64,000 bases of DNA from Adenophora triphylla var. japonica (taxonomy: Eukaryota; Streptophyta; Magnoliopsida; Asterales; Campanulaceae), in NCBI GenBank assembly GCA_022495995.1, contig JAFEMH010002443.1, positions 1 to 64,000 of the forward strand, written 5' to 3'. Of this stretch, positions 54,100-64,000 are shown piece after piece. The position numbers were made by a program, and so were the translations under genes. Numbering within the stretch: position 1 is the first letter of the stretch; each line of letters starts with the position of its first letter. Below the pieces are notes generated by a model that was not told the DNA's origin, did no database searches, and saw only the letters and a list, made by a program, of their open reading frames with translations.

Positions 54100-55143
54100 G
54101 TGTTTCAGATGGCGACTAACAACAACAACGTGGAGACCCAAATTGGATCACAAACCGGACCCCAAACTAATCCCCAAACTGGAAACGGAAGTGGCACGAC
54201 TATTGTGACAAATGCTCCTACGATCCATATCCCGACACCCCATGCGGAAAAACCCGAGAAATTTGTTGGCCACGATTTTAAACGTTGGAAACAAAAGATG
54301 CTTTTCTACCTCACTATCTTGCACTTGGCAAAATATCTGAAAGAAGATATGTCAAAGGTGAGTGAAGGAGAAACCGATGTTACAACCTTGGCTGCGGTTG
54401 AAACATGGAAGCATGGGGAATACTTGTGCAGAAACTATGTCCTTAATTCGCTTTCAGATTCTCTTTACAATGTGTTTAATGAGAAGAAATCTGCAAAGGA
54501 ATTGTGGGGGTCGTTGGACCACAAATATAAGTTTGAGGATGCAGGAACAAAGAAGTTCATTGTTGCCCGTTTCCTTGATTTTAAGATGGTGGACAGCAAG
54601 AGTGTGAAATCTCAAGTTGATGAGTTTCAAACTATTTTGCACGAGATTTATGCCGAGGGTATGATCATAAGTGAAAGCTTCCAAGTGGCTGCAATCATTG
54701 AAAAATTGCCTCCTTCTTGAAATGATTTCAAGAACTACCTTAAGCATAAGAGAAAGGAAATGGATGTGAAAGGAATCATCCTTCGTTTGAGTATTGAAGA
54801 TAACAATAGAGCCCCTGAGAAAAAGTTTGTTTCTAGTGTGGCTAAGGCCAATATGGTGGAGCATGGTGAAAGCTCCAAAGGCAAAAGCTTTGGGAAGGGA
54901 AAAGGGAAGGTTTTGGCAACTTCCAAGCGTTCCCATTTGGGACCAAAAGGTGGTGTCTCCAAGAAGAAGTTCTTAGGAACTTGTTACAATTGTGGCGGTG
55001 AAGGCCACAATGCTCATGCTTGCAAGTTGTCCAAGAAGGCTCGTGAGGCAAACATGGTGGAAGGCATTGCTAGGGAAGTGTCCGAGATGCACCTCGCAGC
55101 TGTGATTTCCGAGGTGAATTTGGTGGGTTCAAACCCAAATCAA
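54100..55143 (+). pseudogene. Gag of element F with zinc knuckle
   Basis: 54100-54720 (or Met at 54109): an Asn/Gln/Thr-rich N-terminus, then [20 protein letters not shown] and [20 protein letters not shown], the copia UBN2 gag pattern. A TGA at 54718-54720 falls at a conserved Trp position. The frame continues through MDVKGIILRLSIEDNNR and the zinc knuckle CYNCGGEGHNAHAC (about 54982-55023) to a second TGA at 55144, also replacing a Trp. Confidence 0.88.
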
Positions 55144-55893
55144 TGATGGATTGACACCGCCGCTACTAGACATGTGTGCTCTAATAGAGACATGTTTAGT
55201 ACTTTTGTTGCTAAGGATGGCGAGAAGCTATTCATGTGGAATTCAGCCACTTCCGAGATCAAAGGTGAAGGAAAAGTTGTCTTGAAAATGACATCCGGGA
55301 AGGAGTTGACTCTCAACAACGTGCTTTATGTGCCCGATATCCGGAAGAACTTGGTGTCCGGATCGCTTTTGATAAATCATGGTTTTCGTATTGTGTTTGA
55401 GTCCAATGTAGTCGCTTTGTCTAAGAGTGGAATGTTTGTAGGTAAAGGCTATGTCAATGATGGACTGTTTAAGCTAAGTGTAATGGTGGTTAAGCCAAAA
55501 GCTAATGATACGAATATCTCTTCCGTTAACTTGCTTGAGTCATCTAATTTGTGGCATGGTAGACTTGGTCATGTTAATTTTGATTCTATACGTCGTTTGA
55601 CAAAATCAAATTCTATTCCAAAGTTTAAAGTTGATTGTAAACAAAAATGTGAAATTTGTGTAGAAGCAAAATTAACAAGAAAGTCATTTCATTCAGTTGA
55701 AAGACATAGTGAACCACTTGAATTGGTTCACACGGACTTATGTGACTTTAAATCAACACAATCACGGGGCGGCAATAAGTACTTCATGACTTTTGTAGAT
55801 GATGGCACAAAGTATTGCTATGTGTATCTTCTAAAAAGTAAAGATGAAGCTATAGAGAAGTTTACTCTCTATAAAAATGAAGTTGAGAATTAA
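55144..55893 (+). pseudogene. Protease and integrase N-terminal part of element F
   Basis: The frame after the TGA reads WIDTAATRHVCSN, the protease active site in D-T-A form, and LNNVLYVPDIRKNLVSGSLL. LWHGRLGHVNFDSIRRL and CEICVEAKLTRKSF form the zinc domain. VHTDLCDFK and FVDDGTKYCYVYLLKSK follow. It stops at 55893; the second catalytic Asp region is partly deleted. Confidence 0.88.
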
Positions 55894-57174
55894 ACCGGAA
55901 AATTAAGGTGTAAAGGGGGTGAATATGAATCTCCATTTGAAGCAATATGTGCTCAAAGTGGAATCAAACATATAACATCGGCACCTTATACACCCCAACA
56001 AAACGGTGTTGTCGAAAGGAAAAATTGGACATTGAAAGAAATGATGAATGTCATGTTATTGAGTTCGGGATTACCAGATAACATGTGGGGGGAAGCCGTG
56101 TTGTCGGCTAACTATGTGTTAAACAAAATACCCCGAAAAAAACAAGACAAAACTCCTTATGAACTATGGCATGAAAGAGTGCCAAGTTACAAACACTTGA
56201 GAGTGTGGGGGTGTCTTGCAAAGGTAGCCATACCTTCTTCTAAAAAGGTAAAAATTGGACCTAAAACTGTTGATTGCATATTTATTGGATATGGACATAA
56301 TAGTAGTGCTTATAGATTTCTTGTGTATGAGTCGAAAATTGAAGCCATACACAAAAATACTATAATGGAATCTGTAAACGTGTCGTTCATTGAGAATATA
56401 TTCCCGTGTAAGTCAAGAAATGTGGCAAGCTCATCGACTAGGGTAATAGATTCAATAGAAAAAGAACACGTTCAAGATAAAAGTGAAGAAGAAGAGGTAG
56501 AACCTCGACGGAGCAAAAGAGCTAGGATTGAAAAATTCTATGGTCCGGACTTTCTAACCTATATGGTAGAAAGTGAACCACAAAGCTACAAAGAAGCCTT
56601 TAGCTCTTCGGAAGGACCTTTGTGGAAGGAAGCAATTAAAAGTGAAATTGATTCCATTTTGCAAAATCACACATGGGAATTAGTGAACCTTCCTCCGGGA
56701 AGCAAAACACTAGGATATAAGTGGATTTTCAAAAGGAAAATGAAGGCGGACGGAACAATTGATAAGTACAAGGCCCGACTTGTAATTGAAGGTTACAGAC
56801 ATAAAGAAGGCCTAGACTATTTTGACACGTATTCTCCCGTCACGAGAATAACGTCAATAAGAGTTATACTTGCAATTACCGCATTGAGAAATCTTGAAAT
56901 ACATCAAATTAAATGGAGATTTAGAAGAGGAGATTTACATGGAACAAATCGAGGGGTTTGTTGCGCATGGACAAGAAAAGAAGGTGTGCAAATTAGTAAA
57001 GTCATTATATGGCTTGAAACAAGCACCAAAACAGTGGCATCAAAAATTTGATAATGCTATGATGCTAAGTGAATTTAAAATAAATGAGTGTGACAAATGT
57101 GTCTACAAGTGGATATTTATTCACATTAGCAGGTGCAGCTATATCATGAAAATCTTCTAAGCAAACTGTTATAG
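55894..57174 (+). pseudogene. Integrase end and reverse transcriptase of element F
   Basis: CKGGEYESPFEAICAQSGIK and TPQQNGVVERKNWTLKEMMN (catalytic Glu) lead into 56032-57051: LRVWGCLAKVAIPSSKKV, WKEAIKSEIDSILQNHTWEL, YKARLVIEGYRHKEGLDYFD. A short deletion near 56910 removes the MDVKTAF block and shifts the frame. 56894-57160 reads [20 protein letters not shown] and then stops being RT; no YVDD is present. Confidence 0.88.
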
Positions 57175-57551
57175 CCAGATCAACCATGGAATCTGAGTTT
57201 ATAGCACTAGATAAATGTGGTGAAGAAGCCGATTGGCTACGCCAATTTCTAGAAGATATTCCAAAATGGAAAAAGCCTGTGCCCGCAATTAGTATACATT
57301 GCGATAGCCAATCTGCTATTGGTAGGGCACAAAGTCATATGTATAATGGTAAGTCTAGACATATACGTCGAAGACATAATATCATTAATCAACTACTTGC
57401 AACTGGCACCATAACTATTGACTATGTAAGGTCAAAAGATAATTTGGCGAATCTGCTAATCAAAGGGTTAAGTAAAGAGATAGTTGCAAGGTTGACATTG
57501 GGAATGAGTTTAAAGCCTCTTGAGAAGTTAAACACAGCGGAAAACCCAACC
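57175..57551 (+). pseudogene. RNase H of element F
   Basis: MESEFIALDKCGEEADWLRQ (Glu region), HCDSQSAIGRAQSHMYNGKS (Asp) and TITIDYVRSKDNLANLLIKG. These follow directly after an internal deletion that joins them to the RT palm remnant. Confidence 0.88.
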
Positions 57552-58066
57552 TAGCTGACTGGAGATCCCAAGATCTAGGTTCAAAGGGACAACCTAACTG
57601 TTAAAAGACTTGTAGCGTCACTGTGAGGATCAACCCTATACTCATTCCTTAAAGTGACATCCCGAGATGAATGAGGTTAAGCCTATGGCTTTTAATGATT
57701 CTTATGTGAAGTAAAATGGGTTACTTAAAAGAATCATCTATGTGAGAAAGAAGTAGAGGCCGCTTCGAGGAGAATTGTGTGAGGCTCAATTCTTAGACCT
57801 TCTCACAGAATCAGGCATTGTGATCCAGGGCCATGAATGGACACAGCTATAAGAGCTGAATTGTGTTAGGGAGATACCTGTGTAAAGTATATGATCGGCT
57901 ACACAAAAAGCTAGCAGTTCAAGGACATTGCGTCTACTGATTAGCGAGTAGAGTAAATATGCTTTTACAAGGGAAGGTTCAAAGGGCAAACCCCTACCTA
58001 TCCTATGCAGGTCTTCGACTGCCGAACTTTATCACCTATTCTCATGAATTCCTTCATGTGGGGGAT
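57552..58066 (+). other. Element F 3' non-coding region and purine tract
   Basis: About 500 bp without an ORF, ending in atgtgggggat just before the 3' LTR. Confidence 0.7.
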
Positions 58067-59051
58067 TGTTGAAAAAATAGTGTAGTTTGAAGGAAATTAA
58101 TGGATTAATTTCTAAAGGGTAATTTTGTCAAATTACTTAAGTGGTTTAGTGTTTGTGAAATAAAATATTTATTTGTCCAAAATGGGTTTTGGATAAAATA
58201 AATATAAAATGCTCAAAGAATTTGGCCCACTTGTTACTAATAAATTTTGATTTTGTAAATAAAAAATGGCTTTGAATTTTACTGAGGTGCTCGATCGAGC
58301 AGTGTGTTAACTCGGCCGAGCATAGTATGGCAGTAAGTCCAAAGTTTCTGGAAAGCCATGCTCGGCCAAGGCATATGCCTTGCTCGGCCGAGCAGATCTG
58401 GGCAAAGCCTTGCTCGGCCGAGCAAGGTACATGACTCAGCCGAGCAGATACTGGGCATTAATGACTGTTTGATTTTCAAAATGTAACAGCCATGGAAATG
58501 AATATCAAAACTGAAAATGGTTAATATTTTCAGTTTAATGGAGATTAATTTCGGATTAATTGTTATTAATCTCAAATTAAATCCAAATATTCAATTTTGA
58601 TTTCTAAGGCTTTTGGAGTTTTATATATTGTTGTTTGTTAACAACATTGGAGAAGAACTTTTGAAAATCATTGAAAGAACAAAAGAAAAATCCACAGCTG
58701 AAAAACAAACACCTATCTTCTAAAATTCTCCTTCATAATCCTCTTGTTGCATCTTGTTGATCATTTCTTTTGGCCTCCTTGCATAGTTAGATCAAGAGAT
58801 GATATTGTCCAAGCATAGTTCAGCTCGTCGGGAACTTTAGGTGCAAAGTGCCCCCGGTCCGCACATTCTATCCTGGGAGACAAGCGATCCAAGCAAACTC
58901 AAGCACACTCGGTGAGGGATCGAATATGTCTTAAGGAGACAATGGTTTCATTTGGCTCGTGCATTAAAATTCAACAACTTCTCCTTTGTATTTTCAGTTT
59001 TTGTTAATTGTGTTTTATTTAATTTTCTGTAATTGTAACACCCTTGTAACA
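58067..59051 (+). repeat. 3' LTR of element F
   Basis: 985 bp. Tags at 58288-58301, 58311-58320, 58381-58394 and 58411-58424, and a degenerate one near 58434. It contains about 40 bp (58321-58360) absent from the 5' LTR. Confidence 0.93.
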
Positions 59052-59052
59052 T

Positions 59053-59300
59053 CTCTCAACCTCACTCGAAACATGACATTTTGATATTTTGGGTGTCTCA
59101 ATTAAAATATGACAACCCAAAAATGAAAATGTTTTATTTGTGGGATTCATTTTAAATTCACAATAACTTTCTACTTATTATTAAATATCCCACTTTCTCT
59201 CTTATCTCTCACTTTTTATACTCACAACACATTATACTAATATTTTTTCTTATTCTCGTGTCGAATCAAAAATTCTATTTCGAATGTGACGGAGGCAGTA
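59053..59300. mobile_element. Stowaway-like MITE beside element F
   Basis: CTCTCAACCTCACTCGAAAC at the left and atttcgaatgtgacggaggcagta at the right are inverted, degenerate CTCCGTC-type ends. Element F inserted at its left terminus. Confidence 0.6.
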
Positions 59301-59464
59301 TGCACTACTACTACTGGCTTTTGCCTTTGTTATCTTCTTGTCAATTGTCATTTTAGCTCCAACATCTATCTATTGCTTTACCGGTGTCTAGTGACAAATA
59401 GTGCCTTTTTTTTTTCCTTTTCTTTAATTACTATGTCACACAAAATAAATATTGGGTAAAAACT
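59301..59464. other. AT-rich intergenic DNA
   Basis: Nothing recognised. Confidence 0.5.
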
Positions 59465-59650
59465 AGTGTTTTAAAAGACTTCGCTTGTTTAAGGGCGTCT
59501 AGGCCCCGTCTAGACGCTAGACCCCTCTCCAACACCTAGTTCTAAGCTTCGCTCAGGTCCCGACTAATCACAACTAGTTCCCGCCTAGGCGCTAGGCCCG
59601 GCTTCGACACCTAACATCTGCCTAGCGCTTTTTAGAACCTTGGTAAAAAC
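59465..59650. mobile_element. Small foldback/MITE with CGCCTAGGCGCTAGGC palindromes
   Basis: Left AGTGTTTTAAAAGACTTCGC and right gcgctttttagaaccttggt are rough inverted copies. The interior has GTCTAGACGCTAGAC and CGCCTAGGCGCTAGGCC. It resembles hAT-type MITEs that start with C-A-A-G-G-T-T-[CT]-T-A-A-A-A. Confidence 0.5.
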
Positions 59651-60388
59651 ATGTTTATCTTAAATCCTAGGGTCAGGTATTAATCCCGGATAGGATTAGC
59701 AATTCCGCCATCAAACATATGCTATTTAGTCATTGGTAACTATCTGCTAGTTCCGTATAAGGCTTTAATAACCGTATTATTATCCCTAATTTGGGGTGGT
59801 ATTATTAATTTTCCGCCGGATTATATTTTATCCCAAAAATACCTACATAAAAACCTAGCCCGTTGAAGATTTTCATCTGCCTCTCTCGAAGCTTTCATGG
59901 AGAAATTAATGGAAAAAAAAAACCCGGAGAAATCGATTTTATAAGTAACTAATTCTACTATTAAAAATGTCAAATTTTACTATTAAAATGAATTAATTAC
60001 CATAAACAAACAAGACAAATGTAATTTTAACAGACGAACCTTTAAATTTTTATAGAAAAATAATTTCACTTTTAAAACTGTGGATCCGTTAGTTAAAATT
60101 GTTGGATTTTTTTGTTTGCCAGATGATAGATAAATGATGATATGACAGTTTTAAACAACCCCCCCAAAAAAAAAAAAAAAAAAAAAAAAAAGCTGATTTT
60201 TCTTCCAATACCCCCTCCTAAGTTTACACTTTATTTTTTTTTTATTAAATTTAGTATTTTTAAATAAGAAAACAGTCTCCTCCGTACATTTTCACTATTT
60301 TACAAGCAATATACAAATGAGTAAAACACATTTCCTAAATTTATACCGAATAATATCTCAAATATAAGCAAAATGGTCAATTCAAAAG
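59651..60388. other. AT-rich intergenic DNA with a C7A27-type tract
   Basis: No gene. A homopolymer block (cccccc followed by about 28 A) lies at 60157-60191. A possible degenerate MITE with ttaatcccggatagga and its inverse lies at 59680-59850. Confidence 0.5.
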
Positions 60389-63027
60389 TCAATGAGGACT
60401 ATGACTAGCTGATGTTTGGCCTTCTTCAAGACTAGATTCCTTAGGACCAACTTTACCTAGTTGAACTCCACCACCAGAGCCACTGGTTGCTGCTGTTTTC
60501 AACCCCTTCTTCATCTTTGCTTTCTGAGCCCAACCCACAAGTCCAACTTGTATATGCTCCTCGAATATCGACTTCTTGAAATTCGTACCCATCTACATTT
60601 TCATTAACTGCGTTAGATTGGTAACCAAAAACAATCAAAAGGACCTGAATGAATGAATGAATTTACCTGTGTGACGAGGGCGTAAAGTGGTAGAGTACTG
60701 TAACTGCAGGTTATCTGAATGAACACCCTGAGGGCAAAAAAGGAATGGAAAGTTACTTCGAGCGTTACCAGATCATAATCATGGTACAAGTAGGGGGTAC
60801 AAGTACATTACCCGATCATGAGCCGTGGGAAAATGTAACGGAAATGACCCATAATGCATGAGTCAAAGCCAAACTGGACCTGCAGATGAACAAAGGAGAT
60901 AACTTTAATGTTTAGACAGTTATATAATGTTGCATTTAAACAGGGTGCAATTTTCTTGAAAAAAAATTATTACCCATATCCAGAAGAAGAAAGCAATCTC
61001 AAAAGCATTTTGAAAGAGGATAAAATGGATCAAGAAGAGGACAATGCGGGGCCTATGGAACCAAAAATGATCATCTGAAGGTTGTACTATTAGGTCACCT
61101 TCTATCGCCATATGTTTCTCAGCAACTTCATGAGCTAATTGGGAAATTACGTGCTCTAGCTTAGTCCCCACGGCGAGAAGGAGCTGAAAATAAGTGCAAA
61201 TATATAAACACAAAGAGAAACTAACGGATCTGGGGCCTGTACAGTTTAACAGTGCACAAAAGTCCATTTCTGTTATAATATGGATCGTTAGATCATTAAT
61301 CAAGGGTATAATTGTCTTTTGACCCATACCCTTCAACCAACAGACCCCCAATCCCTAATAGACAAGGATCGAGTAATCTAAATCCATGCAGCCAAAGCTG
61401 AAAGCAGAACTTTATATTGGAGCTCTACTGTGAGATATTCCCATTCTTCCCTCTGATAATGAGACTCGTGTGTGTGTGAGAGAAAGAGAGAGTATGCATA
61501 AGGTCAATCTTGAACCACTTACAATGAGCGGAACAAACGCTATCCAGAAGTATGTATTCCAACCTACACGAAAAACGTACCAGTTTTTGAGTCAACTGTT
61601 AACAAACATGAACATTGGCGAAAACAAAGCAAAAAAAAAAAAGAACACGATTAATGCGTGTAGAAAAATGAACTATAATGATGTACCATTTACATTCAGC
61701 AGCAAGAAAATGACCACAAATACCCACAAGTACCAACTGCAACCGATGATCAAAAAATTAATCCATCAAATCAAAAGACGCAATATTTAAGCATATGTAG
61801 AGAAAATGGCAATGGAAAAAACTTGCCTTATGCCAACAACCTTCTTGAAATCATCTTCCAAGGCACGTATCATGTACTTATGAAAATTAAACTTTGGATT
61901 TCCCCTGCAATGTGTCTAAGATCCAAGAATGTTCAATATACCCATGCCAATAAACGGTAAAATTCAAGAAAATAAAGGGGACGGAGCATAAGGGGACAAC
62001 TATATTATCATTATCAAATATATACCGTAATGAAGCCCAGTCGCAGTGCTACATAATCCGTTTTTGTAACTGACCCATAGAATTGCTTGAAAAAAGAACG
62101 CTGAAGCATCCAAAACCAAAGGAAAGATTCTTAAGAGAATATCTTACGTATTCTGAAATAAACAACCAAATATTCTAGGAATAAATTGATTAATTGCTAT
62201 CAACAAAATTTTATGAACTTACAAGCCAGCCAACAATGGCTGAACGCTTGCCAAGACCCTGAAAACGATTCAAGATGAAAGCATGTTCATGAACATGAGT
62301 GATCTTTGTTTTCAAAACTGCACAAAATGTCAACAGTTAGAAAGCATACATGAATTTTTTTTTAAGAATCAAATTCTTACCTTCTTCTGCATCAAAATTA
62401 TCTTTCGCAATGGAGTCTTCCCAATGCTTCCATTGACGTATCTAAGTCACAATTAAAAACTTCAAAATTATTAAAAAAAAAAAAAGAGTTTACAAATTAG
62501 AGGATATGTTTTGGATTATACATAAGTTCGTAAAGTAATCTTTCACTAACCTTTGCCCCTCCAAACACAACAGTGAGAAGGGAGAATGCGACATGAACAA
62601 CAGCAAGGACAAATATAAAGATATGTAGATGATGCAAAGCTTCAACAGATAAAAGCGGGACCTTGTTCTGTGGAAATACAAAGCAAAAGATCAAGAAAAC
62701 AAACAAAGCAAATTTCTTGCGTAAAATGAGACCAAAATAACCCCCCAGCTTACTAAACCCAATGTGATTGGCATTTAAAATGGCTTTAATGAACTTAATA
62801 GATTACCTTCTTTCCACAATAACCCCCTCCTACTGATCCTTCAGCAAGCAAGTGCCGAAGATGAGAAGTAGTTTCTGGCTTATAATAAGAGGAATTTCCT
62901 TCGGAAGAATGTGAAGGGAGCGCACAAGGAAGGAGGTGTGTCATAACTTCCTCGTGCACGCAAATCTTGACAAGTCTTGCTTGAAAAACAGTCAACAGTA
63001 GCGAAATAAACCCCAACAACATCAGCT
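60389..63027 (-). CDS. Gene 3: MLO-family seven-transmembrane protein, first exon not in view
   Basis: Twelve minus-strand exons: 62807-63027, 62551-62667, 62381-62441, 62223-62317, about 62027-62100, 61827-61915, 61687-61736, 61523-61563, 60974-61183, 60812-60879, 60667-60727 and 60389-60592 (about 430 aa). Motifs in order: ELMLLGFISLLLTVFQ, HHLHIFIFVLAVVHVAFSLL, IRQWKHWEDSI, GNPKFNFHKYMIRALEDDF, WYLWVFVVIFLLLNVNGW, FWFHRPRIVLFLIHFILFQN, QFGFDSCIMGHFRYIFPRL, YALVTQMGTNFKKSIFEEH. The C-terminal region matches the calmodulin-binding helix of MLO proteins, plasma-membrane proteins known in powdery-mildew susceptibility, pollen tubes and root thigmomorphogenesis. The first coding exon (about 70 residues) is absent upstream to 63220. 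The 62027 border could not be fixed to the base. Clade unknown. Confidence 0.9.
61826..61827 (-). other. GC-AG splice donor in the MLO gene
   Basis: The exon ending at 61827 reads ATAAG|GCAAGTT, matching the known GC-AG donor consensus. Phase and homology require this junction. Confidence 0.8.
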
Positions 63028-63224
63028 CTGCAGCACCCAACCAACATTTTCATCATTCCATGTGCAACAATCAAAAATATTAATATGGGTTCACAAACAA
63101 CATAATTAAAGGGGTGGTAGCGAGTTTGTGAGGAAAAGGAGGTTTTCGTCGCCATGAAAGAGAGAAGGGTACATGTCTAATCTTTCCAACTAAGACACTT
63201 TAACATAGCTTCAATAATATTAAT
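63028..63224 (-). other. Region upstream of the first visible MLO exon
   Basis: An acceptor (GGTGCTGCAG) at 63028-63037 shows this is intron. A short ORF from 63155 reads through the acceptor, but its residues do not match an MLO N-terminus. Confidence 0.6.
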
Positions 63225-63382
63225 CTCTCTCCGTCCCATATAAAGAAGTTGGCAAAAAGTGATTTTCATTCATAATGTTTACAATATTTATATACAAGAA
63301 GTGATAATATTTCCTAAAGATTTAAATAATATTTCCTAAAGATATACACAATAAATTAATGATATACATAATCAAGGGAGTA
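63225..63382. mobile_element. Stowaway-like MITE
   Basis: CTCTCTCCGTCCCATATAAA at the left; the right end (atcaagggagtaaa) is a short inverted match. About 160 bp. Confidence 0.6.
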
Positions 63383-63535
63383 AAAAATGAAAATAGACAT
63401 AATCTCCAACTGGAATGTTGCTAAGATGATGGAGAGATATCCGTGAGTGATGGAGAAATATTTGATTCCTTAACACGCCCCCGCAAGATGGACGGTCACT
63501 GGGTGAGTCCAATCTTAGAGACGAGAGAAACAAAC
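63383..63535 (-). mobile_element. Copia 3' end fragment: purine tract and LTR start
   Basis: On minus, CTTGCGGGGGCG runs into TGTTAAGGAATC, the usual copia polypurine tract and LTR start, after a stretch resembling the end of pol. Only about 100 bp of LTR are present before the MITE. Confidence 0.5.
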
Positions 63536-63539
63536 CGAG

Positions 63540-63664
63540 CTCGTGAAAGTGGTTTTGTAAGAGTGTCCGCCCCTCTCGGCTCAACCCAAAACACCCATAC
63601 ACAATCCCACCGAATACCGAGCCATCATAGGGAGCCTTCAATATCTTTCTCTTACTCGCCCTGA
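63540..63664 (+). pseudogene. Copia RT/RNase H junction fragment
   Basis: The plus frame reads NPTEYRAIIGSLQYLSLTRP followed by DIR, the conserved copia motif after RT. It is in the opposite orientation to its neighbours. Confidence 0.75.
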
Positions 63665-64000
63665 CATCCGATAATGACATCATCACTGCCATCATAGGGA
63701 TGATAGAGAGAGAGTAGAAAGATTGTTGATGATGTGGTGGGTGGCACTGCTGTCAACGAGCCAAGATGTTGGGGAAGTGGGGTGAGGGACGGAAGCAGTA
63801 TGGGCTTGGGGTTGGGTCGAGTTTGTGCGGGGTGAGCGATTGGAGAAGGAAGGAGAAGGGAAGGTCACACTAGGATAGTGGCGTTTAAATTGGCGACATT
63901 GGGATATAACGTGACCGACGTTTCGGCAATATTGGCATTTTCCTTTGAAGGGTACGGCTGAGGAGTTGCGGGCAGTAGGTGGTGGAGTGGGCAGGATGGG
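63665..64000 (-). pseudogene. Copia gag zinc knuckle and protease fragment
   Basis: Minus strand: CQYCRNVGHVISQCRQF (zinc knuckle CX2CX4HX4C, about 63890-63945), then a Pro/Ser-rich linker, then TSWLVDSSATHHIINNLSTL (protease, D-S-S instead of D-S-G, about 63710-63770). Continues beyond the window. Confidence 0.8.

Larger units (their letters stand above)
53078..59056 (+). mobile_element. Element F: Ty1/copia retrotransposon with TCTCT target duplication
   Basis: TCTCT at 53078-53082 and 59052-59056. LTRs 53083-54026 and 58067-59051. The first base of the left LTR appears changed (GGTTGG versus TGTTGA). Gag-pol in several frames, with stops at 54718 and 55144, an in-core gap near 55895, and a loss of the RT active-site region near 57110. 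Internal region inactive. Confidence 0.93.

Noticed and set aside
53083..59051. Element F as an intact autonomous retrotransposon
   Set aside because: Two internal TGA stops, a gap in the integrase core and loss of the YVDD region of RT.
62880..63155. Met at 63155 as an alternative N-terminus of the MLO gene
   Set aside because: The frame crosses the acceptor at 63028 out of the MLO frame and its residues do not resemble an MLO N-terminus.
1..64000. rRNA, tRNA or organellar DNA segments
   Set aside because: None recognised by reading; the only tRNA-related words are primer-site complements.

Overview
This is nuclear DNA of a flowering plant, probably a eudicot. It has intron-containing genes with GT-AG introns, a chloroplast NDH subunit gene, an MLO gene, Stowaway-type MITEs, PIF/Harbinger and hAT-like DNA transposons, and several plant LTR retrotransposon families. 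The species cannot be named from the sequence.

Layout. 1-12579: decayed Ty3/gypsy element A of Tat type (protease, integrase, antisense plant-mobile-domain-like ORF, long tandem arrays, one LTR followed by a primer-site-like motif). 12580-13960: 3' half of a PIF/Harbinger element. 13960-39000: a second Harbinger element split into pieces by nested insertions. Minus-strand copia element C (14622-26573, Sirevirus-like) lies in its SANT-protein ORF and itself carries a solo LTR (18971-20245). Copia element D (28098-36158, TSD TAAAC) also lies in that ORF. The Harbinger transposase follows at 37207-38663. 39000-39720: AT microsatellite and hairpin-rich DNA-transposon debris. 39786-44908: copia element E (TSD ATCAC). 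44914-47300: low-complexity DNA and MITEs. 47449-51430: gene 1 (+, six exons, conserved plant protein of unknown function). 51687-52849: gene 2 (-, five exons, DUF2996/NdhV-like chloroplast protein). 53083-59051: copia element F (TSD TCTCT). 59053-60190: MITEs and AT-rich DNA. 60389-63027: gene 3 (-, MLO-like, first exon not in view). 63225-64000: a MITE and rearranged copia fragments. Genes 1 and 2 converge tail to tail; the three genes show no common pathway.

Most striking observation. All five LTR-retrotransposon families with internal sequence here (A, C, D, E, F; one Ty3/gypsy and four copia) carry their own GC-rich, CpG-containing palindrome of about 10-18 bp. Each is repeated several times and clustered in U3 upstream of the LTR TATA box: GGTCCGTACGGACC (A), TGCGGTCGACCGCA (C), TGTCGCGCGACA (D), GAGGCG-NN-CGCCTC (E), TGCTCGGCCGAGCA (F). 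The words differ between families but the architecture is the same: T/A-edged GC core, spacing often near 30 bp, and extra copies in leader or body. In C, copies lie inside coding frames. Two LTR-LTR indels have their endpoints in palindrome arms. This looks like a family-specific cis-acting tag (protein operator, RNA dimerisation or packaging site, or silencing target). The function is inference only.

None of the retrotransposons looks autonomous: all show frameshifts, nonsense codons or deletions. D and E have nearly identical LTRs and are the youngest.
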